Shown one piece after another: positions 51,904 to 59,355 of a DNA stretch of 59,355 bases (position 1 is the first letter of the stretch; each line of letters begins with the position of its first letter). The stretch comes from an uncultured Pseudomonadota bacterium. GTDB taxonomy: Bacteria > Pseudomonadota > Gammaproteobacteria > Steroidobacterales > Steroidobacteraceae. Where the stretch lies: the NCBI GenBank assembly GCA_903927005.1, contig CAIYLH010000058.1:1-59355 (forward strand), read 5' to 3'. The notes below the pieces were generated by a model. The model had not been told where the DNA came from and did not search any database. It saw nothing but the letters and a program-made list of their open reading frames with translations. Both the position numbers and the translations under genes were made by a program.

Positions 51904-54261
51904 GTGAAGTTCATTACCCCACCGCGAGCGCCGCTCGCTATTGCAGCTGTCTGCGCCGCCCTGCTCGCCAGCGTCGCTGCAGGCCCTGCAAGCGCCGGCA
52001 GCGCCGCCGGCGTGACACAGCTCGACGATGTCACCGTCTATGGCATGAGCGAGACCGGCGGTCTGCCCGCGGCACTCGCCGCCAACAGCGCAGGCTACAG
52101 TGCGCAAGAAATCGAACAGCAGATCAACCTGATCGACACATCCGACATCGTGAAGTACTCGCCCGACACGATGACCCGCAAACGCTACATTGGTGATCGC
52201 AATGCGATCATTGAGACGCGCACTGCGAGCGTCACGACCAGCAGTCACTCACTGGTCTATGCCGACGGCGTGCTGATCTCCAACCTGCTCGGCAACGGCT
52301 ATTCGTATCCAGCCCGCTGGAACATGGTCATGCCCGAGGAACTCAGCCGGGTCGACTTTTTCTTCGGACCCTTCTCCGCCGCCTATGCCGGCAACAGCGT
52401 TGGCACAACGGTACTGATGACTACCCGCATGCCGACGTCGCTGCTGATCGCAGCAAAGGCGCAAGCCTTCGCCGAATCGTTTGACTACCTCGGCCGCGCC
52501 GACACATATCGCGGCAGCAGCTACTCGGGCCTGGTCGGCGATCGCACCGCCAGCGGCATCAGCTGGCTGCTCGGCGTCGATCACCTCGACAGCCATGGTC
52601 ATCCAATGACCTATGCCCAGCTCGGGGCAGCCGTCAGTTGCACCGGCAGTTGTGCGAGCGGCTCGCCAGTGGTCAGCGGCGGCGTCAGCTACGTCGATCC
52701 GTACGGAGCGACCCAGACGCTAGTCGGTGCCCAGAGCATAGACCACACCGTGCAGGACACATTCAAACTCAAGCTCGGCTATGAACTCGGCAAAACGGTC
52801 CATGCGCGCTACACACTGGGCAGCTGGCACAACCGCACCGACAACGGCGTCTCAAGCTGGTTACAAGATGCGGCCCGCCAGACGGTGAGCTACTCGCCCA
52901 CCGGCAATATCAACCTCGGCGGCCGGTACTACGCACTGGGCACGCTGTACGCTCAGAACCACTGGGAGCAGCAGCACTGGCTGCACGCCCTGAGCCTGAC
53001 GGGCGATCGCGCGGCAGGCTGGAGCTGGGAAGCCGTCGCGAGCCTCTATACGATCGCGCCCGACCGGCAGACGTCGAGCCTGCCGCAGGGAACCCGGGTC
53101 GGCGCGACGCGGTACTACGGCCAGACCACACGCAACCCTTACGGGGACGGCTGGCAAGTCATGGACCTGCGCGCCAGCTGGCACACCAACGACTCCGCGC
53201 ACGAACTCTCGTTCGGCGCTCATCACGACCGTTATCTGCTCGACAGTCGCGTGGACTACAACACCACCGCCAACGACGGCAGCTGGCTGGCCTCAACCGA
53301 TGCGCTGCAGCTAAAGGCGGCCGCGCGCGGCGAGACGCGCGTCGATGCACTCTACCTGCAGGATGCCTGGCGCTTTACCGATGGCTGGCGGGCAGCAGCG
53401 GGCCTGCGCAGCGAGCGATGGCGCGCGAGCGGCGGCTCGAACCGAACCCTGATTGCCGGCAGCCTCGCCAGCGCGGAGTACGCCGCACGCACGACCACAC
53501 GCAACTCGCCCAAGCTCGCCCTGGAGCACGACCTGTCGGGGCAGTGGTCGGCGCGCCTGGCGATCGGACGGGCGTTTCGCTTCCCCACGGTGACCGAGCT
53601 GTACCAGGCAATCGCCGGACCATCCACCCTACTGGTCAATAATCCGGATCTGCGGCCCGAGGATGTCCTGACCGGCGAACTCACCGCCACGCGCTCGCTG
53701 GCGGACGGCCTGTTGCGCATCTCGGTATTCGAGGAAGACCTGCGTGACGCGCTCTACACGCAGCAGACACCTATCCCGGGCTTTGGCAGCCAGTCGGTCG
53801 TATCTAACATCGACAAGGTACGCAGTCGCGGCGCAGAACTGGCCTACCAGCAGGTCGATGTACTCCTGCACGGCTTGGATCTGACCGGCAACGTCACTTA
53901 CGCTCAGGCGCGGACGCTGCATGACGCGGTCAATCCGGCGTACGACGGCAAGATATATCCCGGCGTACCGCGCTGGCGGGCAACAGCAGTGACCACCTAC
54001 CGGTTCAGCGACACCACAGCGCTCACGGTAGCCGGCCGTTACAGCGGCGACCAGTCGAATTCACTTGCGAATAGCGACGTCAACAAGACGACCTATACGT
54101 CGAACAGCCCTTACTTCGTGCTCGACCTGCGCATCGTCCACGACTTCGGGCACGGCTGGAAGGGCTCGCTCGGCGTCGACAACCTGCTTGATCGCACATA
54201 CTTCGCCTATCACCCCATGGGTCAGCGAACCGTGCATGCGGAAATAAAGTACCGACATTAG
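51904..54261 (+). CDS. TonB-dependent outer-membrane receptor
   Basis: 785 residues, GTG start with AGAGAG upstream. Signal peptide cleaved near ASAGSA. A TonB-box-like DDVTVYGM precedes the plug domain (IVKYSPDTMTRKRYIGDRNA, SRVDFFFGPFSAAYAGNSVG). The rest is a 22-strand barrel rich in aromatic and Gly positions, with the late NPDLRPEDVLTGELTATRSL and SRGAELAYQQVD typical of the family and a closing EIKYRH. Cargo unknown. Its setting among DUF2946, Cys/His-rich and thioredoxin-like genes suggests copper or a copper complex. The TonB-ExbBD proteins in this window could energise it. Confidence 0.9.
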   Translation: MKFITPPRAPLAIAAVCAALLASVAAGPASAGSAAGVTQLDDVTVYGMSETGGLPAALAANSAGYSAQEIEQQINLIDTSDIVKYSPDTMTRKRYIGDRNAIIETRTASVTTSSHSLVYADGVLISNLLGNGYSYPARWNMVMPEELSRVDFFFGPFSAAYAGNSVGTTVLMTTRMPTSLLIAAKAQAFAESFDYLGRADTYRGSSYSGLVGDRTASGISWLLGVDHLDSHGHPMTYAQLGAAVSCTGSCASGSPVVSGGVSYVDPYGATQTLVGAQSIDHTVQDTFKLKLGYELGKTVHARYTLGSWHNRTDNGVSSWLQDAARQTVSYSPTGNINLGGRYYALGTLYAQNHWEQQHWLHALSLTGDRAAGWSWEAVASLYTIAPDRQTSSLPQGTRVGATRYYGQTTRNPYGDGWQVMDLRASWHTNDSAHELSFGAHHDRYLLDSRVDYNTTANDGSWLASTDALQLKAAARGETRVDALYLQDAWRFTDGWRAAAGLRSERWRASGGSNRTLIAGSLASAEYAARTTTRNSPKLALEHDLSGQWSARLAIGRAFRFPTVTELYQAIAGPSTLLVNNPDLRPEDVLTGELTATRSLADGLLRISVFEEDLRDALYTQQTPIPGFGSQSVVSNIDKVRSRGAELAYQQVDVLLHGLDLTGNVTYAQARTLHDAVNPAYDGKIYPGVPRWRATAVTTYRFSDTTALTVAGRYSGDQSNSLANSDVNKTTYTSNSPYFVLDLRIVHDFGHGWKGSLGVDNLLDRTYFAYHPMGQRTVHAEIKYRH

Positions 54262-54318
54262 CCAACAGCCCGCCCCGCCCGCGTCAACCCGGGCGGGGCA
54301 CCGAGCCGCGAGAAACCC

Positions 54319-55536
54319 ATGACTACCCATTTCTTCTCCATCCGCGCACTCGCCTGCGGGGCCGGCCTGCTGCTCGCCGCCTACGGTGTCGCAGCGGTTG
54401 AGGCACCGGCCCCACACGCAGGTCACGCAGCCGGCGGCCACCGCCCCAGCATTGGAACTGGTGCGGAATTTTCGCCCTCCGGTGCACTTTGGATCGCAAA
54501 CATCGAAGGCGACGGCCACCTGGCCGTGCGTATCAGCAACGATCAGGGCGCGCACTTTTCAGTGCCGCGCCAACTGGACACGCAGGGCGATGTAATCGCT
54601 GCCGACGGTGAGAGTCGACCCACCATCGCGTTTGGTCCGAACGGAGTTGTCCTGATCGCATACGCCCGACCGCTGGCGAAACCGTATACGGGCGAGATCC
54701 GACTTCTGCGCTCGACCGACGGCGGCGTTCACTTCGCGGCACCGGTCGTCGTCCACGACGATCGACAGGAAATCACGCATCGCTTCCAGAACCTCGCCTT
54801 CGACCACCACGGCGATCTGTACGTGGTCTGGATCGACAAGCGCGACGCCGAACTGGCCCGCGCTGGCGGCGGCCGGGACGCTTACCGCGGCGCTGCGATC
54901 TATGGCAAAAGATCAACCGACGGCGGCCGCACGTTCGGCCCCGATCTGCGTCTTGGTGATCATTCATGCGAGTGCTGTCGGATAGCGCTGGCCGAATCGC
55001 CGACCGAGGGTCTAGTGGCGCTGTGGCGACACGTATTCGAGGGCAACGTCCGGGACCATGCGCTGCTTGCGCTGTCCGAACTGGGTCAGGGCAGCGAGCC
55101 ACGGCGCGCAACAGCCGACGGCTGGGTGCTCGCTGCATGCCCCCACCACGGGCCCGCGCTGGTTGCGGCCGAGGATGGCGGCTACCACGCAGTCTGGTTC
55201 GGCCTGGATGGCGACCGTCCAGCAGCCCGCTATGGGCGCCTTGCGGCCGATGGAACGCCGCGCGGCACGGTGCGGTCACTGCCCGATGCCGGCGCCGAGC
55301 ACGCCGATGTCGCCGCCGCGGGCGCGATGGTCGTCATCAGCTGGCGCAGCTACGACAATGGGCGCACACACCTTCGCGCGTGGGTGTCGAACGACGCAGG
55401 CGCAACGTTCGCACTGCGCGAAGTGGATGCGGCGAGCGGCGATACCGACCAGCCGCACCTGCTACGGAATGGCTCTGCCTTGTACGTCGTCTGGAACACC
55501 GAAGGAGGCGTCCGTGCACACCGTCTCGATCGCTAG
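54319..55536 (+). CDS. Secreted BNR-repeat (sialidase-fold) protein with Cys/His clusters
   Basis: 405 residues, signal peptide ending near VAAVEA. The mature N-terminus is His-rich (PHAGHAAGGHRP, residues 32-43). The body is a six-bladed propeller with at least four Asp boxes (SNDQGAHF, STDGGVHF, STDGGRTF, SNDAGATF). It lacks clear evidence of the sialidase Arg triad. HSCECCRIAL (Cys217, 219, 220) and ACPHHGPAL (Cys274, His276-277) are candidate metal sites. It lies 57 bases after the TonB receptor and overlaps the thioredoxin-like gene. A metal-handling propeller is more likely here than a true sialidase; that is inference. Confidence 0.75.
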   Translation: MTTHFFSIRALACGAGLLLAAYGVAAVEAPAPHAGHAAGGHRPSIGTGAEFSPSGALWIANIEGDGHLAVRISNDQGAHFSVPRQLDTQGDVIAADGESRPTIAFGPNGVVLIAYARPLAKPYTGEIRLLRSTDGGVHFAAPVVVHDDRQEITHRFQNLAFDHHGDLYVVWIDKRDAELARAGGGRDAYRGAAIYGKRSTDGGRTFGPDLRLGDHSCECCRIALAESPTEGLVALWRHVFEGNVRDHALLALSELGQGSEPRRATADGWVLAACPHHGPALVAAEDGGYHAVWFGLDGDRPAARYGRLAADGTPRGTVRSLPDAGAEHADVAAAGAMVVISWRSYDNGRTHLRAWVSNDAGATFALREVDAASGDTDQPHLLRNGSALYVVWNTEGGVRAHRLDR

Positions 55537-55978
55537 ACGGGCGCTGGCGGCAACCGCGATGCTGCTGATGACGCTGCTCGCTGCGGCGGCGCCACCGGCC
55601 GTACGGTTTTTCGACGAATCCACCTGGGCACACCTGACGCGTCAACTGCACCGACCAGCTGCGGTCGTCTTCACCACCACGGACTGCGCCTACTGTCCGG
55701 CGGTCGTCGACGGGCTCGCTCGCTGGTCCCGGAACGCCCCCGGGGCCGTGATCGTCGTCGTCATGGATCCCGTCGAGACGCCGGCCGCACTGCTGAACGA
55801 TCCCCATTACCGCCAGGCACAGGCGGTGTATGTGTTCGATGGCGCTCCGCTGGCCTTACGACATTCTGTCGACCCCGGCTGGCGGGGCGAGACGCCCTTT
55901 GTCGCGTTACTGGCCCGCGACGGCCACGTCCGCTACGTGCGCGGGCTACCGGACGCCGCCGCACTGGGCGAGTTGTAG
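55514..55978 (+). CDS. Periplasmic thioredoxin-like protein
   Basis: 154 residues from a GTG at 55514 with GGAGG five bases upstream, overlapping the previous gene by 23 bases. The signal or anchor segment is TAMLLMTLLAAAAPP. The thioredoxin-like motif is TTTDCAYCPAVV (Cys58-x-x-Cys61), followed by VYVFDGAPLAL and TPFVALLARDGHVRYV with the cis-Pro. It probably reduces or escorts the cysteine-bearing partners encoded just upstream (BNR protein, DUF2946). It is the last gene of the cluster. Confidence 0.78.
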   Translation: MHTVSIARRALAATAMLLMTLLAAAAPPAVRFFDESTWAHLTRQLHRPAAVVFTTTDCAYCPAVVDGLARWSRNAPGAVIVVVMDPVETPAALLNDPHYRQAQAVYVFDGAPLALRHSVDPGWRGETPFVALLARDGHVRYVRGLPDAAALGEL

Positions 55979-56033
55979 CGGCGCGGTAGATCCGGAGTGC
56001 CAGATGCGACCGGAGTGTGCAAGGATCGGCATC

Positions 56034-56627
56034 ATGCCGCTCCCTACCGCCTCTGGCTCGCGCTCTTCGTTGTTGGCGGTCACTTCAAGCGCACTGCTGC
56101 GACTGCTGGGTTGGCAGCCGGTACTGGTCGATCCACCGGGCCCGAAGGGCCTGATCGTGGTCTACCCGCACACCTCGAACTGGGACTTCCCGATCGGCAT
56201 TCTGTACAAGTCCGCCGTGCGCCTGCCGGCCCGCTGGATGGGCAAGGACACGCTGTTCCGCTGGCCGATCCGCGGCCTGATGCAGCGACTGGGCGGGATC
56301 CCGGTCAACCGCCGCGCCCACACCGGCTTCGTCGAGGATATGGTCGCCGAGTTCGAGCGCCATCCGTGGCTGTGGCTGGTGCTGGCCCCTGAAGGCACCC
56401 GCGCGCGCACCGACTACTGGAAGAGTGGCTTCTACCGCATCGCGCTGGCCGCGCAGCTGCCGCTCGGCCTCGGCTTCATCGACTACCCGACGCGGCGCGT
56501 CGGTGTGGACACCTACATCACCTTGAGCGGCGACGAGGACGCGGATCTTGCGAGAATCCGGGCCTTCTACGCCGACAAGCACGGTCTGCGGCCGGCGCAG
56601 GCCGGTGAGATCCGCCTGCGACCATAG
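56034..56627 (+). CDS. 1-acyl-glycerol-3-phosphate acyltransferase family protein
   Basis: 197 residues from the ATG at 56034, with AAGGA upstream. It has the PlsC/LPLAT fold with the catalytic box VYPHTSNWDF (H-x4-D), the second block GGIPVNRR and APEGTRARTDYWKSGFYRIA (the EGTR block). It is short and lacks an obvious N-terminal anchor, like the small bacterial LPLAT group. It acylates lysophosphatidate or a related lipid at the inner membrane; exact substrate unknown. Confidence 0.85.
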   Translation: MPLPTASGSRSSLLAVTSSALLRLLGWQPVLVDPPGPKGLIVVYPHTSNWDFPIGILYKSAVRLPARWMGKDTLFRWPIRGLMQRLGGIPVNRRAHTGFVEDMVAEFERHPWLWLVLAPEGTRARTDYWKSGFYRIALAAQLPLGLGFIDYPTRRVGVDTYITLSGDEDADLARIRAFYADKHGLRPAQAGEIRLRP

Positions 56628-56668
56628 CGGCCCGCGCCGCGCGCAGGGGGCCGCGTCTTGCTGCGCTG

Positions 56669-57013
56669 TCAGCCGTCGTCCTCGTCGCTCGCGTCGTCGG
56701 CGGGGCTCGGCTCGCGCGCCCACGGCGCGCCGACCGCCTCGCGATAGGCTTCCCAGCCGCGCGGCAGATCGGCGATCTCGGCGAGCGTGGGATCCAGCTC
56801 CAACAGACAACCGAGGCAGGTCAGACGCCCGTCCTCCGGCTCGTTGGTCGTGCCACACAGCACCTGCCACATACCGTCATCGGCGTCGTGCGACACCAGC
56901 AGGATCGGCGCCTCGCCCTCGAGCACCGGCACGGTGGTCAGTGCGTCAGAAAACTCCGGCTCCTTGAACGGCCAGGTCGCGGCCGCGAAGTCGTGTACGT
57001 GCTGCTCGATCAT
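56669..57013 (-). CDS. Hypothetical protein, possibly DUF2185-like
   Basis: 114 residues, cytosolic, acidic C-terminus (PADDASDEDDG). The core VSHDADDGMWQVLCGTTNEP then CLGCLLELDPTLAEIADLP and GWEAYREAVG resembles small proteins annotated with DUF2185, a group that includes predicted immunity proteins, but this is from memory of the pattern. No toxin gene is adjacent. It is convergent with the acyltransferase. Confidence 0.65.
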   Translation of the reverse strand: MIEQHVHDFAAATWPFKEPEFSDALTTVPVLEGEAPILLVSHDADDGMWQVLCGTTNEPEDGRLTCLGCLLELDPTLAEIADLPRGWEAYREAVGAPWAREPSPADDASDEDDG

Positions 57014-57102
57014 GCGGTCGTCCTAGTGGGTCTGCGGGCACAGCCGGCCAGCGCAGGCCGTGGGCCCATCATAACCGTCGGGGCGCACGACGGCGACCGC
57101 TG

Positions 57103-58629
57103 TCAGCCGACAGCAGCGCTCCTCTGCTCGCAAGCGAAAAACCGCGCCTGGATCGCGCTCAGGGTCGCGTCGAGCTCCGCGGCCAATGGCGGCGGCCGAT
57201 GAGTGGCCAGCAGCAGGCGCAGGTCCGCGTCGATGCGCTCCAGCAGGTCCAGGTCAGGCTGCAGGCCTACGCTGACGGGGATGTGGACGCCGAAATAGCG
57301 GGCCGGCCAGCGCTGGTCGCGGCAGTGGCTGGCCGTGTGTCGCTGGGCAAGAAAGTTGCCACGCGGACCGACCGCATCGATCAGCCCCAGCGCCAGGGTG
57401 TCATCATCGATCGTTACGCCGCGCCACATCGTTCGTAGCAGACCGGCCAGCTCGTCGCACAGGCACAACGCGTGCATCGAAAAGCTGATGCCATCGTCAA
57501 TCAACCCCAGGTAATCGAGCGTTGCCGGTCGACTGAAGAACGCCTGCGTCATGCTGGTGCTGATCTCCCACACCGCGTCCTGATTGAAGCGCCGCGCCAC
57601 CGCCCGGCCGCTGACACCGGAAAACGACGGCAGGCCCAGATGCCGGCGCACCTGGTGCATCGTGATGTCGGCAAGGGTCGTGTGTGGCAGATTGCCCAGC
57701 CCACCTGTCGCCGGCTCCATGAAGCGCACGTCCGAACTACCGATGACGAACGCTCCACGCCGAGCGAGCTGACCTAGCGTCATCGCGGCAAAGTCAGTGG
57801 CCAGACTGGACACCATGCAGCCGGCCATCGTGATCGGCGCCGAGGCGCCGCCGATCGGCAGCGTACCGATGCTCAGCGGGATGCCGGCGCGGGCGCCGGC
57901 AATGATCTGGTCACTGTGCGTACGCCAAAAGCCCAGCGGCAGTGGCGTTACGATCTGCAGGAAATACGGCTTCTCGGCCAGCGCGGCGGCGGAACCGCGC
58001 ACTGCGGTCGCCATTTCAATGACGACCTGCAGCGAGCGGGCGTCCTCGCACAGGTACTCGAGCGGCTTCGCGGTGTTTCGGATCAGCGTGGCGAACTCGT
58101 TGATCTCGCCGTGGATGTCGGAGTTCGGCACATCCTTGCAGGCGACACAGACCGCATCGATGTTGGGCAGCGCATCGGCGAGCCGCACGATCATCGCCAG
58201 GTCATCGCCGGTACTGGAGCGCCGCTCGCCGCTGTCAGGATCATAGACCTTGATAGCAGTCATGCCTGGGATGAACCAGGTGTGTTCAGCATCGAGCAGG
58301 ATCGAGCCGCTCGCGTCGCGGTTCCACAGCCTGACCGCCCGCGGCGTGCTGGCCAGTGCCGCCTCCACCACCGCCGTGGGAAAGCGCACCACGCCCTGGG
58401 CGTCGACCGTGCAACCGGCCGCCTCGAACAGCTCGATGGCCTCGGTGCCCGGCTCGAACGCACAGCCGGTCTGGCGCAGCAGGCACAGCGCCGCGGCGAT
58501 CAGGCGCTCGACCTCAGCGCCCGACAGCGGGTCGTACGGATCCATCGCCGCGTTGTGGCGACCCCGGTCGCTGGGCGGCGGGACCAGCACGCCGCCGGCG
58601 GCTGGGGGTCGATGGGATTTCGGGCGCAT
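57103..58629 (-). CDS. MttB-family methyltransferase (non-pyrrolysine)
   Basis: 508 residues from the ATG at 58629 (an ATG at 58543, MDPYDPLSG, is an alternative). It is a trimethylamine methyltransferase (MttB) superfamily TIM barrel: LRQTGCAFEPGTEAIELFEA, LWNRDASGSILLDAEHTWFI, CVACKDVPNSDIHGEINEF, PLSIGTLPIGGASAPITMAG and LGLPSFSGVSGRA. No in-frame TAG is present, so it is not the pyrrolysine enzyme. It belongs with MtgB/MtpB-type demethylases of quaternary amines such as glycine betaine or proline betaine. No corrinoid protein is seen in the window. Confidence 0.85.
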   Translation of the reverse strand: MRPKSHRPPAAGGVLVPPPSDRGRHNAAMDPYDPLSGAEVERLIAAALCLLRQTGCAFEPGTEAIELFEAAGCTVDAQGVVRFPTAVVEAALASTPRAVRLWNRDASGSILLDAEHTWFIPGMTAIKVYDPDSGERRSSTGDDLAMIVRLADALPNIDAVCVACKDVPNSDIHGEINEFATLIRNTAKPLEYLCEDARSLQVVIEMATAVRGSAAALAEKPYFLQIVTPLPLGFWRTHSDQIIAGARAGIPLSIGTLPIGGASAPITMAGCMVSSLATDFAAMTLGQLARRGAFVIGSSDVRFMEPATGGLGNLPHTTLADITMHQVRRHLGLPSFSGVSGRAVARRFNQDAVWEISTSMTQAFFSRPATLDYLGLIDDGISFSMHALCLCDELAGLLRTMWRGVTIDDDTLALGLIDAVGPRGNFLAQRHTASHCRDQRWPARYFGVHIPVSVGLQPDLDLLERIDADLRLLLATHRPPPLAAELDATLSAIQARFFACEQRSAAVG

Positions 58630-58703
58630 TTGGACTGTCCGGACGTTAAGCTCTGCTCGCCGCTGGATTATTCGAGCTTCAATCCGCCGGCCGATATACG
58701 CAG

Positions 58704-58961
58704 ATGTCCAGTCACCCCCACGGCGCATCGGCCCACTGCACACCCGCCTCGATCGAGGCAATCGAGCTGCTGGCCAGGCTCGAGGGCATCCTGCTCGACC
58801 CGGTCTACTCCGGCAAGGGCATGGCCGGACTGATCGACCTGGTCCGCCGCGGCCAGTACCGGCGCGGCCAGAACATCGTCTTCATCCATACCGGCGGCAG
58901 CGTCGGCCTGTTCGGCTACGTGCGCGACTTCGGCTTCCAGCCCAATGCAGCCGCGCCGTGA
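58704..58961 (+). pseudogene. D-cysteine desulfhydrase/ACC-deaminase-like C-terminal fragment
   Basis: 85 codons. From about residue 16 the translation [55 protein letters not shown] is the last 65 residues of a fold-type II PLP D-cysteine desulfhydrase. The PLP-lysine domain (about 250 residues) is missing and the first 15 residues are unrelated. The stop overlaps the GTG of the racemase-like gene. Probably a remnant; an independent small protein is unlikely. Confidence 0.7.
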
Positions 58962-59355
58962 ACGCTGCGAGCGGCGCGATCGCCGGCATCATCGGCGGGA
59001 TTGGACCGGAGGCGACGGTCGAGCCGCTGCGCCGCGTCGTCGCCCGCACGCCGGCGCGCGATGACGACGAGCATCTGCACTGGCTGGTCGAGTGCAATCC
59101 GCGGATCCCGTCACGGCTCGCGCACCTGCTCGAGCGCAGCGGGCCCGACCCCCCGCCCGAGCTGGTGCGCATCGCGCGCAATCTGCAGGCCGGCGGGGCA
59201 ACGGAAGCGCAGGGACGCGCTGACCCCGCTGCGACAGTTGCGCTAGCACAAGGAGCTGCGGCCAAGTGTTTAGGGCTCATGCCGCGCGCGTTGCCGGGCT
59301 GCAGTGGATCGTTCGATATCTGTACGAACTGGGCAATTTCTCGCGCACGCCGCAG
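58958..59355 (+). pseudogene. Aspartate/glutamate racemase-like N-terminal fragment
   Basis: GTG start overlapping the previous stop. AIAGIIGGIGPEATVEPLRR, VARTPARDDDEHLHWLVECN, PRIPSRLAHLLE and PELVRIARNLQAGGAT match the first third of amino-acid racemases of the Asp/Glu family. Directly after NLQAGGAT, where the catalytic PCNTAH motif is expected, the sequence departs from the family (EAQGRADPAATVALAQ) and runs open to the window end. The first catalytic Cys is therefore absent. It is read as truncated by a rearrangement near 59195, but the right edge hides the outcome. Confidence 0.55.
59266..59355 (+). CDS. Possible start of a further gene at the right edge
   Basis: A GTG at 59266 with AAGGAG ten bases upstream opens a frame MFRAHAARVAGLQWIVRYLY then ELGNFSRTPQ, cut by the window end. 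Composition looks protein-like, and the frame begins just after the racemase homology stops. Too short to assign. Confidence 0.3.
   Translation, partial: MFRAHAARVAGLQWIVRYLYELGNFSRTPQ

Noticed and set aside
57103-58629. Pyrrolysine-containing MttB
   Set aside because: The reading frame is open throughout with no in-frame TAG, so it is the non-pyrrolysine type.

Overview
The window is a GC-rich, densely coded, largely amino-acid-biosynthetic stretch of a bacterial chromosome. Gene content points to a gammaproteobacterium of the Xanthomonadales/Nevskiales type. The pointers are a fused aspartate kinase/diaminopimelate decarboxylase next to asd, a tonB-exbB-exbD-exbD cluster followed by TPR-like proteins, a MetX-type homoserine acyltransferase, a fused HisB and HisIE in a his operon headed by a TrpR-like regulator, and the AddB-like 'probable DNA repair protein' paired with a UvrD-type helicase. 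No rRNA, tRNA, CRISPR, IS element or prophage was seen. The genus cannot be given from sequence reading alone.

Layout. 1-6.7 kb (minus): alaA, an AddB-like nuclease and an AddA-like helicase (cut by the window edge), packed without gaps. 7.0-8.9 kb (plus): etfBA with promoter and terminator. 9-10.8 kb: small membrane proteins (a 58-residue membrane peptide, NnrU, MAPEG) and a peroxiredoxin. 11.1-13.1 kb (plus): a cytochrome-porin resembling the Cyc2 family, followed by azurin, a plausible outer-membrane-to-periplasm electron route. 13.1-18.8 kb (minus): an SDR enzyme, two tandem TPR-like secreted proteins, a terminator, then exbD2, exbD1, exbB and tonB. 19.1-27.4 kb: ilvD (minus, with an apparent one-base frameshift), a decayed two-gene remnant, then a leucine-codon leader peptide with a complete attenuator in front of ilvC-leuA-leuC-leuD-leuB (plus). 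27.4-31.9 kb (minus): an alkaline phosphatase and metX-metB, the latter behind a SAM-I (S-box) riboswitch and a recognisable promoter. 31.98-39.4 kb (plus): a palindromic operator, a TrpR-related regulator (YerC/YecD family) and hisG-D-C-B-H-A-F-IE, almost all overlapping. hisF appears to start at ATT. 39.5-41.5 kb: an APC permease and a secreted AOC-barrel protein. 41.7-46.9 kb (minus): an MFS transporter, asd, lysAC and a small acidic protein. 47-49.2 kb (minus): a secreted six-cysteine peptide and an acyl-CoA dehydrogenase. 49.3-56.0 kb (plus): an outer-membrane-type protein, then a metal-flavoured cluster of DUF2946, a degenerate receiver protein, a second DUF2946, a TonB-dependent receptor, a BNR-repeat protein with Cys/His clusters, and a thioredoxin-like protein. 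56.0-59.36 kb: an acyltransferase, a small hypothetical protein, an MttB-family methyltransferase, and gene fragments (D-cysteine desulfhydrase, Asp/Glu racemase) at the right edge.

How they work together. Four amino-acid pathways each show a different cis-control device readable in the DNA: ribosome-mediated attenuation (leucine), a SAM riboswitch (methionine), a TrpR-like repressor with a TrpR-like palindrome (histidine), and a hairpin/terminator leader in front of alaA. The two most unusual systems are the Cyc2-like/azurin pair and the DUF2946/pseudo-receiver/TonB-receptor cluster. The second may be a copper-responsive uptake system related in logic to the DUF2946 upstream-ORF control described for a Bordetella TonB receptor. 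The TonB-ExbBD set at 16.5-18.8 kb could energise that receptor.
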